DNA of 64,000 bases from Micromonospora halophytica. Lineage in GTDB: Bacteria; Actinomycetota; Actinomycetes; Mycobacteriales; Micromonosporaceae. The stretch spans positions 124,001-188,000 of the forward strand of contig NZ_FMDN01000010.1 of the NCBI RefSeq assembly GCF_900090245.1, written 5' to 3'. The position numbers and the translations under genes are program-made. The notes below the pieces were generated by a model. It searched no databases, had not been told where the DNA came from, and saw nothing but the letters and a program-made list of their open reading frames with translations. This document shows positions 8,355 to 16,747 of the stretch, in pieces (positions within the stretch are counted from its first letter, which is position 1; every line of letters begins with the position of its first letter).

Positions 8355-11300
8355 TCACGCCTCCAGATCAGCCAGGACGGTCGGCAGCTGCCCGGCCGCC
8401 TGGGCGACCGCGGCGGGGGTGGTGTCCAGGTGTTCCAGCAGCCCGTCGACGTACGACACGTCGACGCGGACCTTCTGCACGCGGCCGTCCACGTCCCGCA
8501 TGACGAACTCGCGGAAGCCGAGCCGCGCCGCCGAGGTGGCGTCGACGGCGGAGAGGGAGGCGAGGGTGGCCTCGTACCCGTCGTCGACCGGCACCCGGAG
8601 CAACCGCAGCGCCTCGGAGGCGATCTCGGTGTCCTCCGCGATCCGACCGACGAAGACGGTGGAGACGAGGTTCTGCACGTCGAGACCGAGGATGTCCTTC
8701 GGATTCTGCGAGGCGACCAGCGCGGCGAGGTTCCACTTGCGGGAGTCCCGGGCGAGCCGGACCAGGAACGACCGGCCGGAGCGCCAGCCCTCCATGAAGT
8801 GCGCCTCGTCCAGGCCGACCAGCTTGCGCGACGACATCGAGCCGCCGTAGCAGCGGCGGACGGCGAGCCGGTGCGCGGTGTGCAGCATCGGCAGCGCCAG
8901 CGCCTCCTCGGCCGACCAGTACTCCCGCTCGATCTTGAGGTCGGGCAGCCGCAGGCCGGCCATGGTGATTACGGTGAGCGCGGCGTCGGCGCCGAGCAGC
9001 CCTTCCGGCGGGCGGCCGAAGAAGAGCATCGCCAGCGGCATTTCGGCGGTGTCCAGCAGCAGGTTGGCCAGCTCCCGGCCGGCGTCGTCGTCCATCCCCT
9101 GCAGGCAGGCGACCACGTCGTCCAAGGTGGAGGTCTCCTCGGCCGGCACCTGGCGTACGGCGTGCCGGAACAGGGTGGCGGTGGACGCCTCCCGGGCCAC
9201 CTGCGGCGGCACCAGCATCATGCAGATGTCCTGCACGAGCATCCGGCGCTCGGCGCGGGCGTTGGAGACCGCGATCTCGAACTCCCGGTCGCCCGCCGCG
9301 CCGCTGCCGAACTCGCTGCGCAGCGGGGTCGGGATGAGCGAGTACGGCGCCAGCGTCCCGTGTTCGGACCCGGTGAGGTTCAGCACCCGCGAGTACGGCC
9401 GCAGCTCCGGCATCGCGCAGAGCCGGGCCAGCGGGCCGGACGGGTCGAGCAGGGTGACCTGCACACCTCGCCGGGCGGCCAGGTAGCCGAGCGCGCCGAG
9501 CAGGGTCGACTTGCCACCGCCCGGCTCGGCGACGAAGACCGCCAGGCCGGAGCGCTCCCGCACCTCCATCGGGAAGTGCAGGTCGAGGAAGACTGGCCGG
9601 CGGCAGGTGCCGGCGGTACGACCGATCAGGTCGCCGCGTCGGTCGCCGACCGTCGAGGCGGCCTGCGGCAGCGCGGCGGCGAGCAGGGGGACCGGCATCC
9701 GGCGGACGTAGCCGGTGTTGGCGATCGGCTCGCCGGGGATGAACTCGCGGGCCAGCCAGTCCTGGTTCTTCGGGTGCTGGAGCGAGATGCGCAGCTCGCG
9801 GGAGTAGAGCTGGATGAGCCGGCGGGCCCGTTCCAGGCATTCCTCCCTGGTCCGGCCGCCGACCGCGAGCCGGTGCCAGCCGTGCGCCCGGGCGGAGTCG
9901 ACCGGCAGGCCGGTGGTCATCTCGTCACCGATGACCAGCGCCCGCTTGGCCAGTCGCTCCAGCTCGGGCGGGGCGTCGATGCCGTGTTCGGCGTAGTCGA
10001 GCTGCTGGGAGCGGATCATCCGCAGCCGGTGCTCGAGGTTCCGGAAGGAGTCGCCGGAGCCGAGGATGTCCACCCGGGTGGAGATCTCCATCGGCCAGGG
10101 CAGCCGCTCGTGGAAGTGCAGCCACGGCTCGTGCCGCTCGGGGATCTCCAGCGGCTCCATCCGGCCGACGGCCAGCACGGCGACGTGCCGTTCCTCGCCG
10201 GTCATCCGGTTGACCAGCTTGAGCGTCGAGCCGTACGGGGTGCGGTAGCGCTCGACCTGCTCGGTGAGGGCGAGCAGGTCGCCCCGCTCCCACCGGCCGT
10301 TGGTCACCGGGGAGAGCGCCCCGGGCGGGGCCATGCAGAGCGCGACGGAGCGGTAGAGCAGCCACTCCAGTTCCTGCGCGGTCACCCGGCGCCCGCGCAT
10401 ACCGAACGCGCCGAGCACCTCGTCGAACTGCTCGACGGTCCGGCCCAGCTTGCGTCGTTCGCCGTCGGCGGTGCCCCGGCCGAACACGCGCAGCATCCGC
10501 TCGGTGAGTGAGTTGCCCAGCGACCGGCGGGCGAAGGTGACGCCCAGGTAGGTCTGCCCCTCTGCGTGGTTGACCGACATCAGGTGCTGCTGGGCGGCCA
10601 CCAGGTGGTCGGCCCAACCGGCGGTGCCCGGGACGTCGGGCAGCGGCGAGGCGGTGTGGGCGTCGATGGTGCGGGCCCACTCGTCGGCCGGGAAGGGGCG
10701 GGTGGTGCGCCGCAGGTGCAGCCGGAATCCGGCCAGGCCGGCGTACTGCTCGGAGATGGCGGAGAGCAGCGCCTCCCGTTCGGCGTCCGGGCGGAACGCC
10801 CAGCGCACCTCGGGCAGCCAGTACCAGGCGGTGACGGTGTTGGGGGTGAAGGTCAGGTGACCGGCGATCTCGGTGATCGCCAGGTCGATCGACGGGTCCC
10901 GGTCCCCGAACTTGATCTTCGGGGGGCGTATCCGGACGGGCCTGGTCGGGGTGTCGCGCCGGCTCGCCGCGCGCTGGCGCGGCGGGGCCAGTTCCCGGGA
11001 GGCCCGTTCGGCCGGCTTCTGCGGGGCCGGTTCGGCCAGCTCACGCCGGCCGGAGGCGGCGACGGCGCGGTGGCCGGGGTCCGGAACGGCGGGTGCCGGG
11101 GGCGGGGCCACGGGCCGGGCCGGCTCGGTCTCCTCCGGCCAGACCTGCTCGACCGGCGCAGGTGGCGCCGAATCGGCGGGCCGGGGCGGGGTCGGCGGGG
11201 CGGGCGCGCGCGCCGTCCGGTGCGCGGCCTGCCGGCGGGCCCGTTCGGTGGCCTCGCGCCGGGTCCGCTCGGCGGCCTCCCGGGCGGTGAGCGGCTCACC

Positions 11301-11909
11301 GGCGGGCGTGGCCGGCGAGCGACGGGGCGATCGCGGCGGCGGCGTCTCCACCGCCCGGTCGGTGACCGTTCCCGTCTCGGCCGGCGGCCGGACTGCCGGG
11401 AGCCGGTCGCCGGGCTGGTGCGGGACGCGGGTCCGCGCCGGCGGACCGGCGGCGGGGGGCGCCTCGATGGCCGGGGGCGGGGTGTCCGGCTCGACGGCCG
11501 GCGCGGGGGCGGCGGACGCGGGCGGCGCGACCGACTGGTGGGGGATCGGCGGGTGTTCCCGGCCGGTCGGGCGGCGCGGTGGCGCCCCGGCGGGCAGGGC
11601 ACCCTGCCGGGACGGTCGCGCCGTGGGGCCGGCGCCACCGAACAGGTCGAGGAACGGGGAGTCGATGTCCGTGCCGTCCCCGACCAGCATCGGGGTCGTC
11701 GGTTCGCCCGGGGGTACGCCCCGGCCGGGAGCCGGGCGGGGGGCCTGGAAGACGCCGACCCCGCCGTTGCCGGGGCTGGCGACGAGGGCGGGATCGTACG
11801 CCTCCTCGTCCGGCAGCTCCTGCTCGGGGTAGTCGAGCGACCGCGCACGGTTACCGTGCGGGGTGCTGTGACGTCCGGCCGGGAAACCCGGCGTGGAAGA
11901 GCGACTCAT
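8355..11909 (-). CDS. VirB4-like secretion ATPase with long proline-rich N-terminus
   Basis: 1184 aa, longer than usual VirB4 proteins because residues 1-~330 are a low-complexity Pro/Ala/Arg tail. The conserved part (~331-1184) has a VirB4-type N-domain and a RecA-like motor: Walker A EPGGGKST (795-802), Walker B with the DEAH-like VGLDEAH (1032-1037) and the SQNP sensor motif (1067-1070). It is predicted to energise assembly of, or transport through, the type IV-like channel in this operon. ATG 11909 has GAGGCGG about 4 nt upstream and overlaps the stop of an 18-codon ORF by ATGA. The basic, disordered tail may dock to membrane partners. Confidence 0.87.
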   Translation of the reverse strand: MSRSSTPGFPAGRHSTPHGNRARSLDYPEQELPDEEAYDPALVASPGNGGVGVFQAPRPAPGRGVPPGEPTTPMLVGDGTDIDSPFLDLFGGAGPTARPSRQGALPAGAPPRRPTGREHPPIPHQSVAPPASAAPAPAVEPDTPPPAIEAPPAAGPPARTRVPHQPGDRLPAVRPPAETGTVTDRAVETPPPRSPRRSPATPAGEPLTAREAAERTRREATERARRQAAHRTARAPAPPTPPRPADSAPPAPVEQVWPEETEPARPVAPPPAPAVPDPGHRAVAASGRRELAEPAPQKPAERASRELAPPRQRAASRRDTPTRPVRIRPPKIKFGDRDPSIDLAITEIAGHLTFTPNTVTAWYWLPEVRWAFRPDAEREALLSAISEQYAGLAGFRLHLRRTTRPFPADEWARTIDAHTASPLPDVPGTAGWADHLVAAQQHLMSVNHAEGQTYLGVTFARRSLGNSLTERMLRVFGRGTADGERRKLGRTVEQFDEVLGAFGMRGRRVTAQELEWLLYRSVALCMAPPGALSPVTNGRWERGDLLALTEQVERYRTPYGSTLKLVNRMTGEERHVAVLAVGRMEPLEIPERHEPWLHFHERLPWPMEISTRVDILGSGDSFRNLEHRLRMIRSQQLDYAEHGIDAPPELERLAKRALVIGDEMTTGLPVDSARAHGWHRLAVGGRTREECLERARRLIQLYSRELRISLQHPKNQDWLAREFIPGEPIANTGYVRRMPVPLLAAALPQAASTVGDRRGDLIGRTAGTCRRPVFLDLHFPMEVRERSGLAVFVAEPGGGKSTLLGALGYLAARRGVQVTLLDPSGPLARLCAMPELRPYSRVLNLTGSEHGTLAPYSLIPTPLRSEFGSGAAGDREFEIAVSNARAERRMLVQDICMMLVPPQVAREASTATLFRHAVRQVPAEETSTLDDVVACLQGMDDDAGRELANLLLDTAEMPLAMLFFGRPPEGLLGADAALTVITMAGLRLPDLKIEREYWSAEEALALPMLHTAHRLAVRRCYGGSMSSRKLVGLDEAHFMEGWRSGRSFLVRLARDSRKWNLAALVASQNPKDILGLDVQNLVSTVFVGRIAEDTEIASEALRLLRVPVDDGYEATLASLSAVDATSAARLGFREFVMRDVDGRVQKVRVDVSYVDGLLEHLDTTPAAVAQAAGQLPTVLADLEA

Positions 11910-11962
11910 TCGACCGCCTCACCCGCGTGGTTCGACTGCTCGATCGGCGTACGCCCGGTCAT
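11906..11962 (-). CDS. 18-codon ORF bridging the PrgI-like and VirB4-like genes
   Basis: A tiny ORF, MTGRTPIEQSNHAGEAVE then stop, too short for normal gene finders. Its ATG overlaps the stop of the PrgI-like gene (ATGA, 11962-11959) and its own TGA overlaps the ATG of the VirB4-like gene (ATGA, 11909-11906). A strong ribosome site, GGGAGGAACTGGC, precedes its start. It therefore has the form of a translational coupler or a genuine micropeptide gene. No homology can be judged by eye at this length. Confidence 0.5.
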   Translation of the reverse strand: MTGRTPIEQSNHAGEAVE

Positions 11963-12321
11963 GCCAGTTCCTCCCGGATCCTGATCCGGCTGCCGACCAG
12001 GCGGGGATCCCGTTGCTCGGCGGCCGGCTCCCGGGTGCGTCGCCAGTCGGTCAGCGCCGTGCGGATCACCATTCGCGCCGGCCGGTCCGGGTCGACGTAC
12101 CGGAAGATGAACGAGGTGGTCACGATGGCGAGGGCGATCTCCCAGGCGGGGAAGAGCTCGACCTGCAGCGTGAACAGCCAGTGGATGAACATGTAGAGGG
12201 GTACGAGCAGCATGAACAGGCCGTACTGGGCGTACGGCAGGTGGACGGGAAGGGTGTAACCGGGCGGCCCGAGGTAGACCAGGCGAGCCCGGTAGATGTC
12301 GTCGTCGGTGCGCAGCCGCAT
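11959..12321 (-). CDS. PrgI/VirB3-like inner-membrane protein
   Basis: 120 aa with two closely spaced transmembrane helices (~31-50 AQYGLFMLLVPLYMFIHWLF; ~58-76 FPAWEIALAIVTTSFIFRYV) and a hydrophilic, Arg-rich C-terminus (DPDRPARMVIRTALTDW). This size and topology, directly before a VirB4-like ATPase, is the pattern of PrgI/VirB3/TcpE-type components of gram-positive type IV systems. It starts at ATG 12321, 13 nt after the pilin-like gene. It ends in an ATGA overlap with the 18-codon ORF. Confidence 0.7.
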   Translation of the reverse strand: MRLRTDDDIYRARLVYLGPPGYTLPVHLPYAQYGLFMLLVPLYMFIHWLFTLQVELFPAWEIALAIVTTSFIFRYVDPDRPARMVIRTALTDWRRTREPAAEQRDPRLVGSRIRIREELA

Positions 12322-12334
12322 CTGAAGCCCGCGC

Positions 12335-12649
12335 CTATTCGAAGATCAGGTCGATCAGGTAGTCACCGACGAAGAAGAGTGTGGCCGCGCCGGCGATGAA
12401 CGCCAGGCCGACGATCGCGATGGCGGAACTCGTCAGCACCTTGGAGATCTCGCCCCGGCTGGCCCGGCCGATGAAGATGACGCCGAGCACCGCGAGCAGG
12501 ATCGGCGCGATCTTGCTGGCGAAGAAGGTGACGACGCCGTTGGTGTCGATGCCCTTCGGGGCCGGCTCGGCGAGCGGGGCCGACGCCAGGGTGTGCAGCG
12601 CCTGCGCGACGCCGGACGACGCCGTCTCGATGAGCTCGAAGGCGGTCAC
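12335..12649 (-). CDS. VirB2-like two-helix membrane protein (pilin-like)
   Basis: 104 aa. A short N-terminus (~1-40) is followed by two transmembrane helices, ~45-62 (SKIAPILLAVLGVIFIGRA) and ~74-95, separated by a small polar loop (RASRGEISK). The two-helix hairpin, and position as first gene of the operon before PrgI/VirB3-like and VirB4-like genes, fit a VirB2-type subunit. GTG 12649 is chosen because GGAGG lies 6 nt upstream; the open frame further upstream is not supported. There is no obvious cleavable leader, so pilus formation is only an inference. Confidence 0.65.
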   Translation of the reverse strand: MTAFELIETASSGVAQALHTLASAPLAEPAPKGIDTNGVVTFFASKIAPILLAVLGVIFIGRASRGEISKVLTSSAIAIVGLAFIAGAATLFFVGDYLIDLIFE

Positions 12650-13005
12650 TGGAAACCTCCCCATAACGCGGCCGGCGGTGCCGCGGCGGTGCGGTGGGCA
12701 AGCCTGGCGGGAACTACTCACTGTGCGCAGCGTTGGCGACGCTACGTTCGTCACCCACAACGGAGAGTGGCGAGCTTTGGGGGGATTTTTCCCGCTTAGG
12801 CCCCTCCCTCCAGGCTTCGCCATCTCGATGCTGGGCAATTCCACAGCGTACGGGCCGCCCTCCTTTGCGACAACCCGCGAAGACTCGGCCCGAAACCGCC
12901 CGGACGACCGATCGTACACCTGTTCCAATGACCACGTCATGGCCCGCCTCGGGCCGCCCGGCAGGGGCCACCGGAGTGGGCCGTGACGACCGGTACCGTC
13001 TAGTC
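12650..13005. other. divergent intergenic region between the T4SS-like operon and folP
   Basis: 356 nt with no convincing gene. It must hold promoters for both directions. Visible features are an imperfect inverted repeat around 12729-12760 (GTTG..GACG / CGTC..CAAC), a G6-A-T5-C3 tract near 12780-12794, and TACCGT at 12994-12999 facing folP. I see no clear -35/-10 pair for the minus-strand operon. Confidence 0.5.
12994..12999 (+). promoter_or_regulatory. -10 element TACCGT for leaderless folP
   Basis: TACCGT is exactly 6 nt upstream of GTG 13006 with no Shine-Dalgarno in between, the arrangement expected of a leaderless transcript. It supports the chosen folP start. Confidence 0.45.
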
Positions 13006-13959
13006 GTGACCGATCTGGTACGGGCGCAGGCCCCGGTGGTGATGGGCGTCCTCAACGTCACGCCCGACTCCTTCTCCGACGGTGGTCTGTACTCCGACCT
13101 CGACACCGCCGTCGCACACGGAGTGCGATTGCGGGCCGAGGGGGCGCGGCTGGTCGACGTCGGCGGTGAGTCCACCCGCCCCGGCGCCGACCGGGTCGAC
13201 GCCGACACCGAGACCGCCCGCGTCCTGCCGGTCGTCCGCGAGCTCGCCGCCGCCGGCGTCGCGGTCAGCATCGACACCACCCGCGCCTCGGTGGCCGAGG
13301 CGGCGCTCGCCGCCGGAGCCGCCGTCGTCAACGACGTCTCCGGTGGCCTGGCCGACCCGGACATGGCCCGGGTGGTCCGCGACGCCGGCTGCCCCTGGGT
13401 GCTGATGCACTGGCGCGGCCACTCGCGCGGCATGGGAGACCTGGCCACCTACACCGACGTGGTGACCGACGTCCGGGCCGAACTGGGCCGACGGATCGAC
13501 GAGGCGCTCGCCGCCGGGGTGGCGGCCGACCGGATCATCGTCGACCCCGGGCTCGGCTTCGCCAAGACCGCCGCGCACAACTGGGAGCTCAGCGCCCGCC
13601 TGCCCGAACTGGTCGCCCTCGGCTTCCCGCTGCTGTTCGGGGCGAGCCGCAAGTCGTACCTGGGCCGGCTGCTCGCCGGCCCGGACGGCACCCCCCGCCC
13701 CACCGCGGGCCGGGAGGCCGCCACCATCGCGACCAGCCTGCTCGCGGTCGCCGCCGGCGCCTGGGGGGTACGCGTGCACGACGTCCGGACCACCGCCGAC
13801 GCGCTCGCCGTCTGGGCGGCCACCGGCCGGCCCCGCCTGGCCGCCCCCACCGCCGCCGGGGCGGCCGGCGTCGGTCCGGCGTACGGCACGGGAGGCGGTG
13901 GACCGGTCGGGGCCGCAGAGGTGGCCGGACACGCCGGCCGGGGAGAGGGAGCACGATGA
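13006..13959 (+). CDS. folP: dihydropteroate synthase FolP
   Basis: 317 aa. Joins p-aminobenzoate to 6-hydroxymethyl-dihydropterin pyrophosphate to make dihydropteroate in folate synthesis; the sulfonamide target. TIM-barrel signatures are clear: GVLNVTPDSFSDGG near the N-terminus (pterin/pyrophosphate loop), VDVGGESTRPGA, SIDTTRASV, NDVSGG, DPGLGFAKT and FGASRKSYLG. The last ~45 residues are a Gly/Ala-rich tail beyond the barrel. GTG 13006 is supported by a -10 hexamer 6 nt upstream. Its stop overlaps the folB ATG (ATGA), the first link of the coupled folP-folB-folK-DUF3180 run. Confidence 0.95.
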   Translation: MTDLVRAQAPVVMGVLNVTPDSFSDGGLYSDLDTAVAHGVRLRAEGARLVDVGGESTRPGADRVDADTETARVLPVVRELAAAGVAVSIDTTRASVAEAALAAGAAVVNDVSGGLADPDMARVVRDAGCPWVLMHWRGHSRGMGDLATYTDVVTDVRAELGRRIDEALAAGVAADRIIVDPGLGFAKTAAHNWELSARLPELVALGFPLLFGASRKSYLGRLLAGPDGTPRPTAGREAATIATSLLAVAAGAWGVRVHDVRTTADALAVWAATGRPRLAAPTAAGAAGVGPAYGTGGGGPVGAAEVAGHAGRGEGAR

Positions 13960-14315
13960 CCGACCGGATCGAGTTGACCGGGCTCCGGGCGCGTGGCCGC
14001 CACGGCGTCTACGACTTCGAACGCGACCAGGGGCAGGACTTCGTCGTCGACGCCGTGCTCGAACTCGACCTCGCCCCGGCCGCCCGCTCCGACGAGGTCA
14101 CCGACACCGTCCACTACGGCGAGCTGGCCGAGCGCCTGGTCGCCGTGGTCACCGGCGAGCCGGTCAACCTGATCGAGACGCTCGCCGACCGGCTGCTCGC
14201 GGTCTGCCTCGCCGAGCCGCTGGTCGCCGCCGCCACCGTCACCGTGCACAAGCCGGAGGCCCCGATCCCGCACACGTTCGCGGACGTGGCCGTGACGATG
14301 CGGCGTACCCGGTGA
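13956..14315 (+). CDS. folB: dihydroneopterin aldolase FolB
   Basis: 119 aa, the usual family length. Cleaves 7,8-dihydroneopterin to 6-hydroxymethyl-dihydropterin and glycolaldehyde. Seen: the N-terminal GLRARGRHGVYDFERDQGQDF, the central DTVHYGELAERL, the NLIETLADRL segment with its pterin-binding Glu, and the VTVHKPEAPIPHTF strand with the catalytic Lys. It overlaps folP by ATGA and folK by GTGA, so the three folate enzymes are translated as a coupled set. Confidence 0.95.
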   Translation: MTDRIELTGLRARGRHGVYDFERDQGQDFVVDAVLELDLAPAARSDEVTDTVHYGELAERLVAVVTGEPVNLIETLADRLLAVCLAEPLVAAATVTVHKPEAPIPHTFADVAVTMRRTR

Positions 14316-14839
14316 GCCGGGCGGTGCTGTCGATCGGCAGCAACCTCGGCGACCGCCTCGGCCACCTGCGCACGGCCGTGGCCACGCTCGGCGAGACGGT
14401 CCGGGTGGTCTCCGGGGTGTACGAGACCCCGCCCTGGGGTGACGCCGACCAGCCCGCGTACCTGAACGCGGCGGTGCTGGCCCTCGACCCGGCGGCCAGC
14501 GCGCGGGACTGGCTGACCCGGGCCCGCGCGGCCGAGCAGGCGGCCGACCGGGTCCGCGATCCGCAGCGCCGGTTCGGGCCGCGCACGCTGGACGTCGACG
14601 TGATCGCCGTCTGGGACGACGCGGGTGAACCGGTGCTCAGCGACGACCCCGAGCTGACCCTGCCGCACCCGCGGGCCCACCTGCGGGCGTTCGTGCTCCG
14701 GCCGTGGATCGACATCGAGCCGCACGGGCGACTGCCCGGGCACGGTTGGCTGACCGACCTGCTCAACGCCGAGCCGCTGGCCGGTGACGCCCTGGAACTC
14801 AGCCCCCGGCCGGATCTGGCGTTAGAGTCGGACACATGA
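14312..14839 (+). CDS. folK: hydroxymethyl-dihydropterin pyrophosphokinase FolK
   Basis: 175 aa. Transfers pyrophosphate from ATP to 6-hydroxymethyl-dihydropterin, making the FolP substrate. HPPK hallmarks are SIGSNLGDRLGHL at the N-terminus, YETPPWGDADQPAYLNAAV, the RFGPRTLDVDVI motif with metal-binding Asp residues, and LPHPRAHLRAFVLRP. GTG 14312 overlaps the folB stop. The stop overlaps the ATG of the DUF3180 gene. Confidence 0.95.
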   Translation: MSRAVLSIGSNLGDRLGHLRTAVATLGETVRVVSGVYETPPWGDADQPAYLNAAVLALDPAASARDWLTRARAAEQAADRVRDPQRRFGPRTLDVDVIAVWDDAGEPVLSDDPELTLPHPRAHLRAFVLRPWIDIEPHGRLPGHGWLTDLLNAEPLAGDALELSPRPDLALESDT

Positions 14840-15372
14840 CCCAGGCGCAGTCCCCGCGGGGAAGTGGCCCCGACCGCTTCCGGATGGGTCCCACCCGGAT
14901 CTCCACGCTGGTGGTGGCCGCGCTCGCCGCCGCAGCGATCGCCTGGCTGCTGATCAGCGCCTTCTACTACGACGTCGCGCCGGAGCTGCCCTGGCTGCCG
15001 GTGGTCACCCTGGCCGCCCTCGCCGTGCTGGAGGCGTACGCGGCGGTCAACACCCGCAGCCGGATCGAACGCCGGCCCGGCCGCGACCCGGTCAACCCGC
15101 TGCTGGTCGCCCGGTTCGTGGTGCTGGCCAAGGCGTCCGCGCTGGCCGGGGCCATCTTCGCCGGGTTCTACGCCGGGCTCACCGGGTGGCTCTTCATCGA
15201 GGACACCAACGCCGCCGTGAGCGACCGGCCGGCCGCCGGCGCCGGGCTGCTCGCCTCGCTCGCCCTGGCCGCCGCCGCGCTCTGGCTGGAGCGCGCCTGC
15301 CGGGTCCCCGAGCAGGAGGACGACGAGGATCGCGAACCCGGCGACCGGCAGGGCCGCTCGCCCCGTCGCTGA
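14836..15372 (+). CDS. DUF3180 integral membrane protein
   Basis: 178 aa, four predicted transmembrane helices (~20-42, 50-65, ~85-120, ~135-155) and a charged C-terminal tail (EDDEDREPGDRQ). Actinobacterial DUF3180 proteins commonly follow folK, as here, with an ATGA overlap. The function is unknown; the conserved folate-operon position is the only clue. Confidence 0.85.
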   Translation: MTQAQSPRGSGPDRFRMGPTRISTLVVAALAAAAIAWLLISAFYYDVAPELPWLPVVTLAALAVLEAYAAVNTRSRIERRPGRDPVNPLLVARFVVLAKASALAGAIFAGFYAGLTGWLFIEDTNAAVSDRPAAGAGLLASLALAAAALWLERACRVPEQEDDEDREPGDRQGRSPRR

Positions 15373-15470
15373 CCAGGGGGTTACGCCGGGTCGTACCGCG
15401 CAGGTACCGTCCCTGACGACCGATGCAGGCGGCCGTCGACGGGGACGGCCGGCAGGGGGAGGCGCGCGGC

Positions 15471-16697
15471 ATGGCGTACGACCAACCAGGCCGGGCCGCG
15501 TCGGCCGAGCCGTCGCCGGGCGTACCCGCCACCGTGCTGGAGAACGTCTTCGACGACCCCACCCACGGTGAGCCGGGCCGGGACCGGGTCGCCGTGCACG
15601 TGGTGTGGGAGCTGCTGCTCCTGCTCGCGCTGGCCGGGCTCGCCTACCTGCTCTGGCGTGCCGACGCCGACGCCCTGCGCGGGGACCGGCTGCGCAGCCT
15701 CCTGGTCGACGTCGTCGCCCTCGGTCTGCTCGCCCTCGCCGCCGGGCTGAGCCTGCGTACCGCCGCGGTGAACCTGGCCGTCGGCCCGGTCGCGGTCGCC
15801 GCCGGGCTGCACCTCGCCGAGCAGGGCGACCGAGGGCTGCGGGAGGCGCTCGTGCCCGCCCTGGTGGTCGCCGCGCTCGGCGGGCTCGCGCTGGCCCTCG
15901 CAGTGGTGGTCCTACACGTGCCCGGCTGGGCGGCCAGCCTCGCCGGCGCGGCGGGGGTGGTCGCCTGGATCGAGCAGCGCACCGCCCCGGTGACCCTGCA
16001 GGGCGCCCACGACCCGCGCGGCGTCGCCTTCCACCTCTTCGCCGGCTTCGCCGCCGTCGCCGTGCTGGGCGGGCTCTTCGGCGCGATCCGGGCGGTCCGA
16101 CGCCTGGTCGGCCGCTTCCGGCCGGTGGCCGACCCGGCCCACCGCCGGGGCACGGTGGCGGCCGTGGTGACCGCGACGGCGCTGGTCTGCTCCACCGTGC
16201 TCGCCATGCTGGCCGGGGCGTTGCTCGCGGCGAACGGGACCGGGCCGGTCGTGCCGGGGACAGGGCTGGACTGGACGGTGCTGGCGGTCGGCGTCGCGAT
16301 GCTCGGCGGCACCAGCGCGTACGGCCGGCGCGGCGGGATCCTCGGCACCCTGCTGGCGGTGAGCCTGGTCGTCGTCCTGCTCGACTGGACGGCGGTGGAG
16401 GGCCGGACGCTCAGCCGCTGGGCCGTCGGCGGCGCCGCCCTGGCCGTGGGACTGGTGGTTACCCGGCTGGTCGAGGCGTACGGTCGGCCGCGCGGGGTGA
16501 CCGGTGAGGTGGCGGACGTCGCCCCCGTCTCCGACGGCTCGATCAGCTCCGGCTGGACGCTGACCCGCCCGGGCCCGGCCGACACCTGGACGCCGGCGCT
16601 GCCGACCCCGACCCCGGCTGCGGACACCCCGCCCGACCCCTGGGAAGCTCCCCGCTGGGACACCGGGCCCGGCCGCTGGGACGACCGGGACCGGTGA
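15471..16697 (+). CDS. hypothetical polytopic membrane protein
   Basis: 408 aa with about nine or ten hydrophobic helices between residues ~45 and ~345 and a Pro/Thr-rich cytosolic C-terminus (PTPAADTPPDPWEAPRWDTGPG). No transporter or enzyme motif was recognised. ATG 15471 has AGGGGGAGG about 8 nt upstream; an ATG at 15423 lacks such a site. Transcription may continue from the folate operon, although a gap of ~98 nt separates them. Confidence 0.7.
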   Translation: MAYDQPGRAASAEPSPGVPATVLENVFDDPTHGEPGRDRVAVHVVWELLLLLALAGLAYLLWRADADALRGDRLRSLLVDVVALGLLALAAGLSLRTAAVNLAVGPVAVAAGLHLAEQGDRGLREALVPALVVAALGGLALALAVVVLHVPGWAASLAGAAGVVAWIEQRTAPVTLQGAHDPRGVAFHLFAGFAAVAVLGGLFGAIRAVRRLVGRFRPVADPAHRRGTVAAVVTATALVCSTVLAMLAGALLAANGTGPVVPGTGLDWTVLAVGVAMLGGTSAYGRRGGILGTLLAVSLVVVLLDWTAVEGRTLSRWAVGGAALAVGLVVTRLVEAYGRPRGVTGEVADVAPVSDGSISSGWTLTRPGPADTWTPALPTPTPAADTPPDPWEAPRWDTGPGRWDDRDR

Positions 16698-16734
16698 GCG
16701 CCGCGTCCGACGCGCCGCCGGTGATCTCGCCGGT

Positions 16735-16740
16735 TAGGCT
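16735..16740 (+). promoter_or_regulatory. -10 element TAGGCT before a short gene
   Basis: TAGGCT lies 7 nt before ATG 16748, consistent with a leaderless or near-leaderless transcript. It favours this ATG over the upstream GTG at 16694. Confidence 0.4.
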
Positions 16741-16747
16741 CGCGGGC

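Noticed and set aside
6650..10511. Long plus-strand open frames opposite the VirB6- and VirB4-like genes
   Set aside because: Composition is typical of antisense frames; the minus strand carries Walker motifs, membrane helices and proper ribosome sites.
33..12649. Integrative conjugative element or plasmid remnant
   Set aside because: No integrase, relaxase, replication gene, tRNA target or flanking direct repeat is visible, so mobility cannot be claimed from this window.
12694..13005. N-terminal extension of FolP
   Set aside because: The extra residues are low-complexity and outside the barrel; GTG 13006 has the -10 hexamer at leaderless spacing.
15423..15470. ATG 15423 as start of the polytopic membrane protein
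   Set aside because: It lacks a ribosome site, whereas ATG 15471 has AGGGGGAGG at good spacing; the extra residues are polar and poorly composed.
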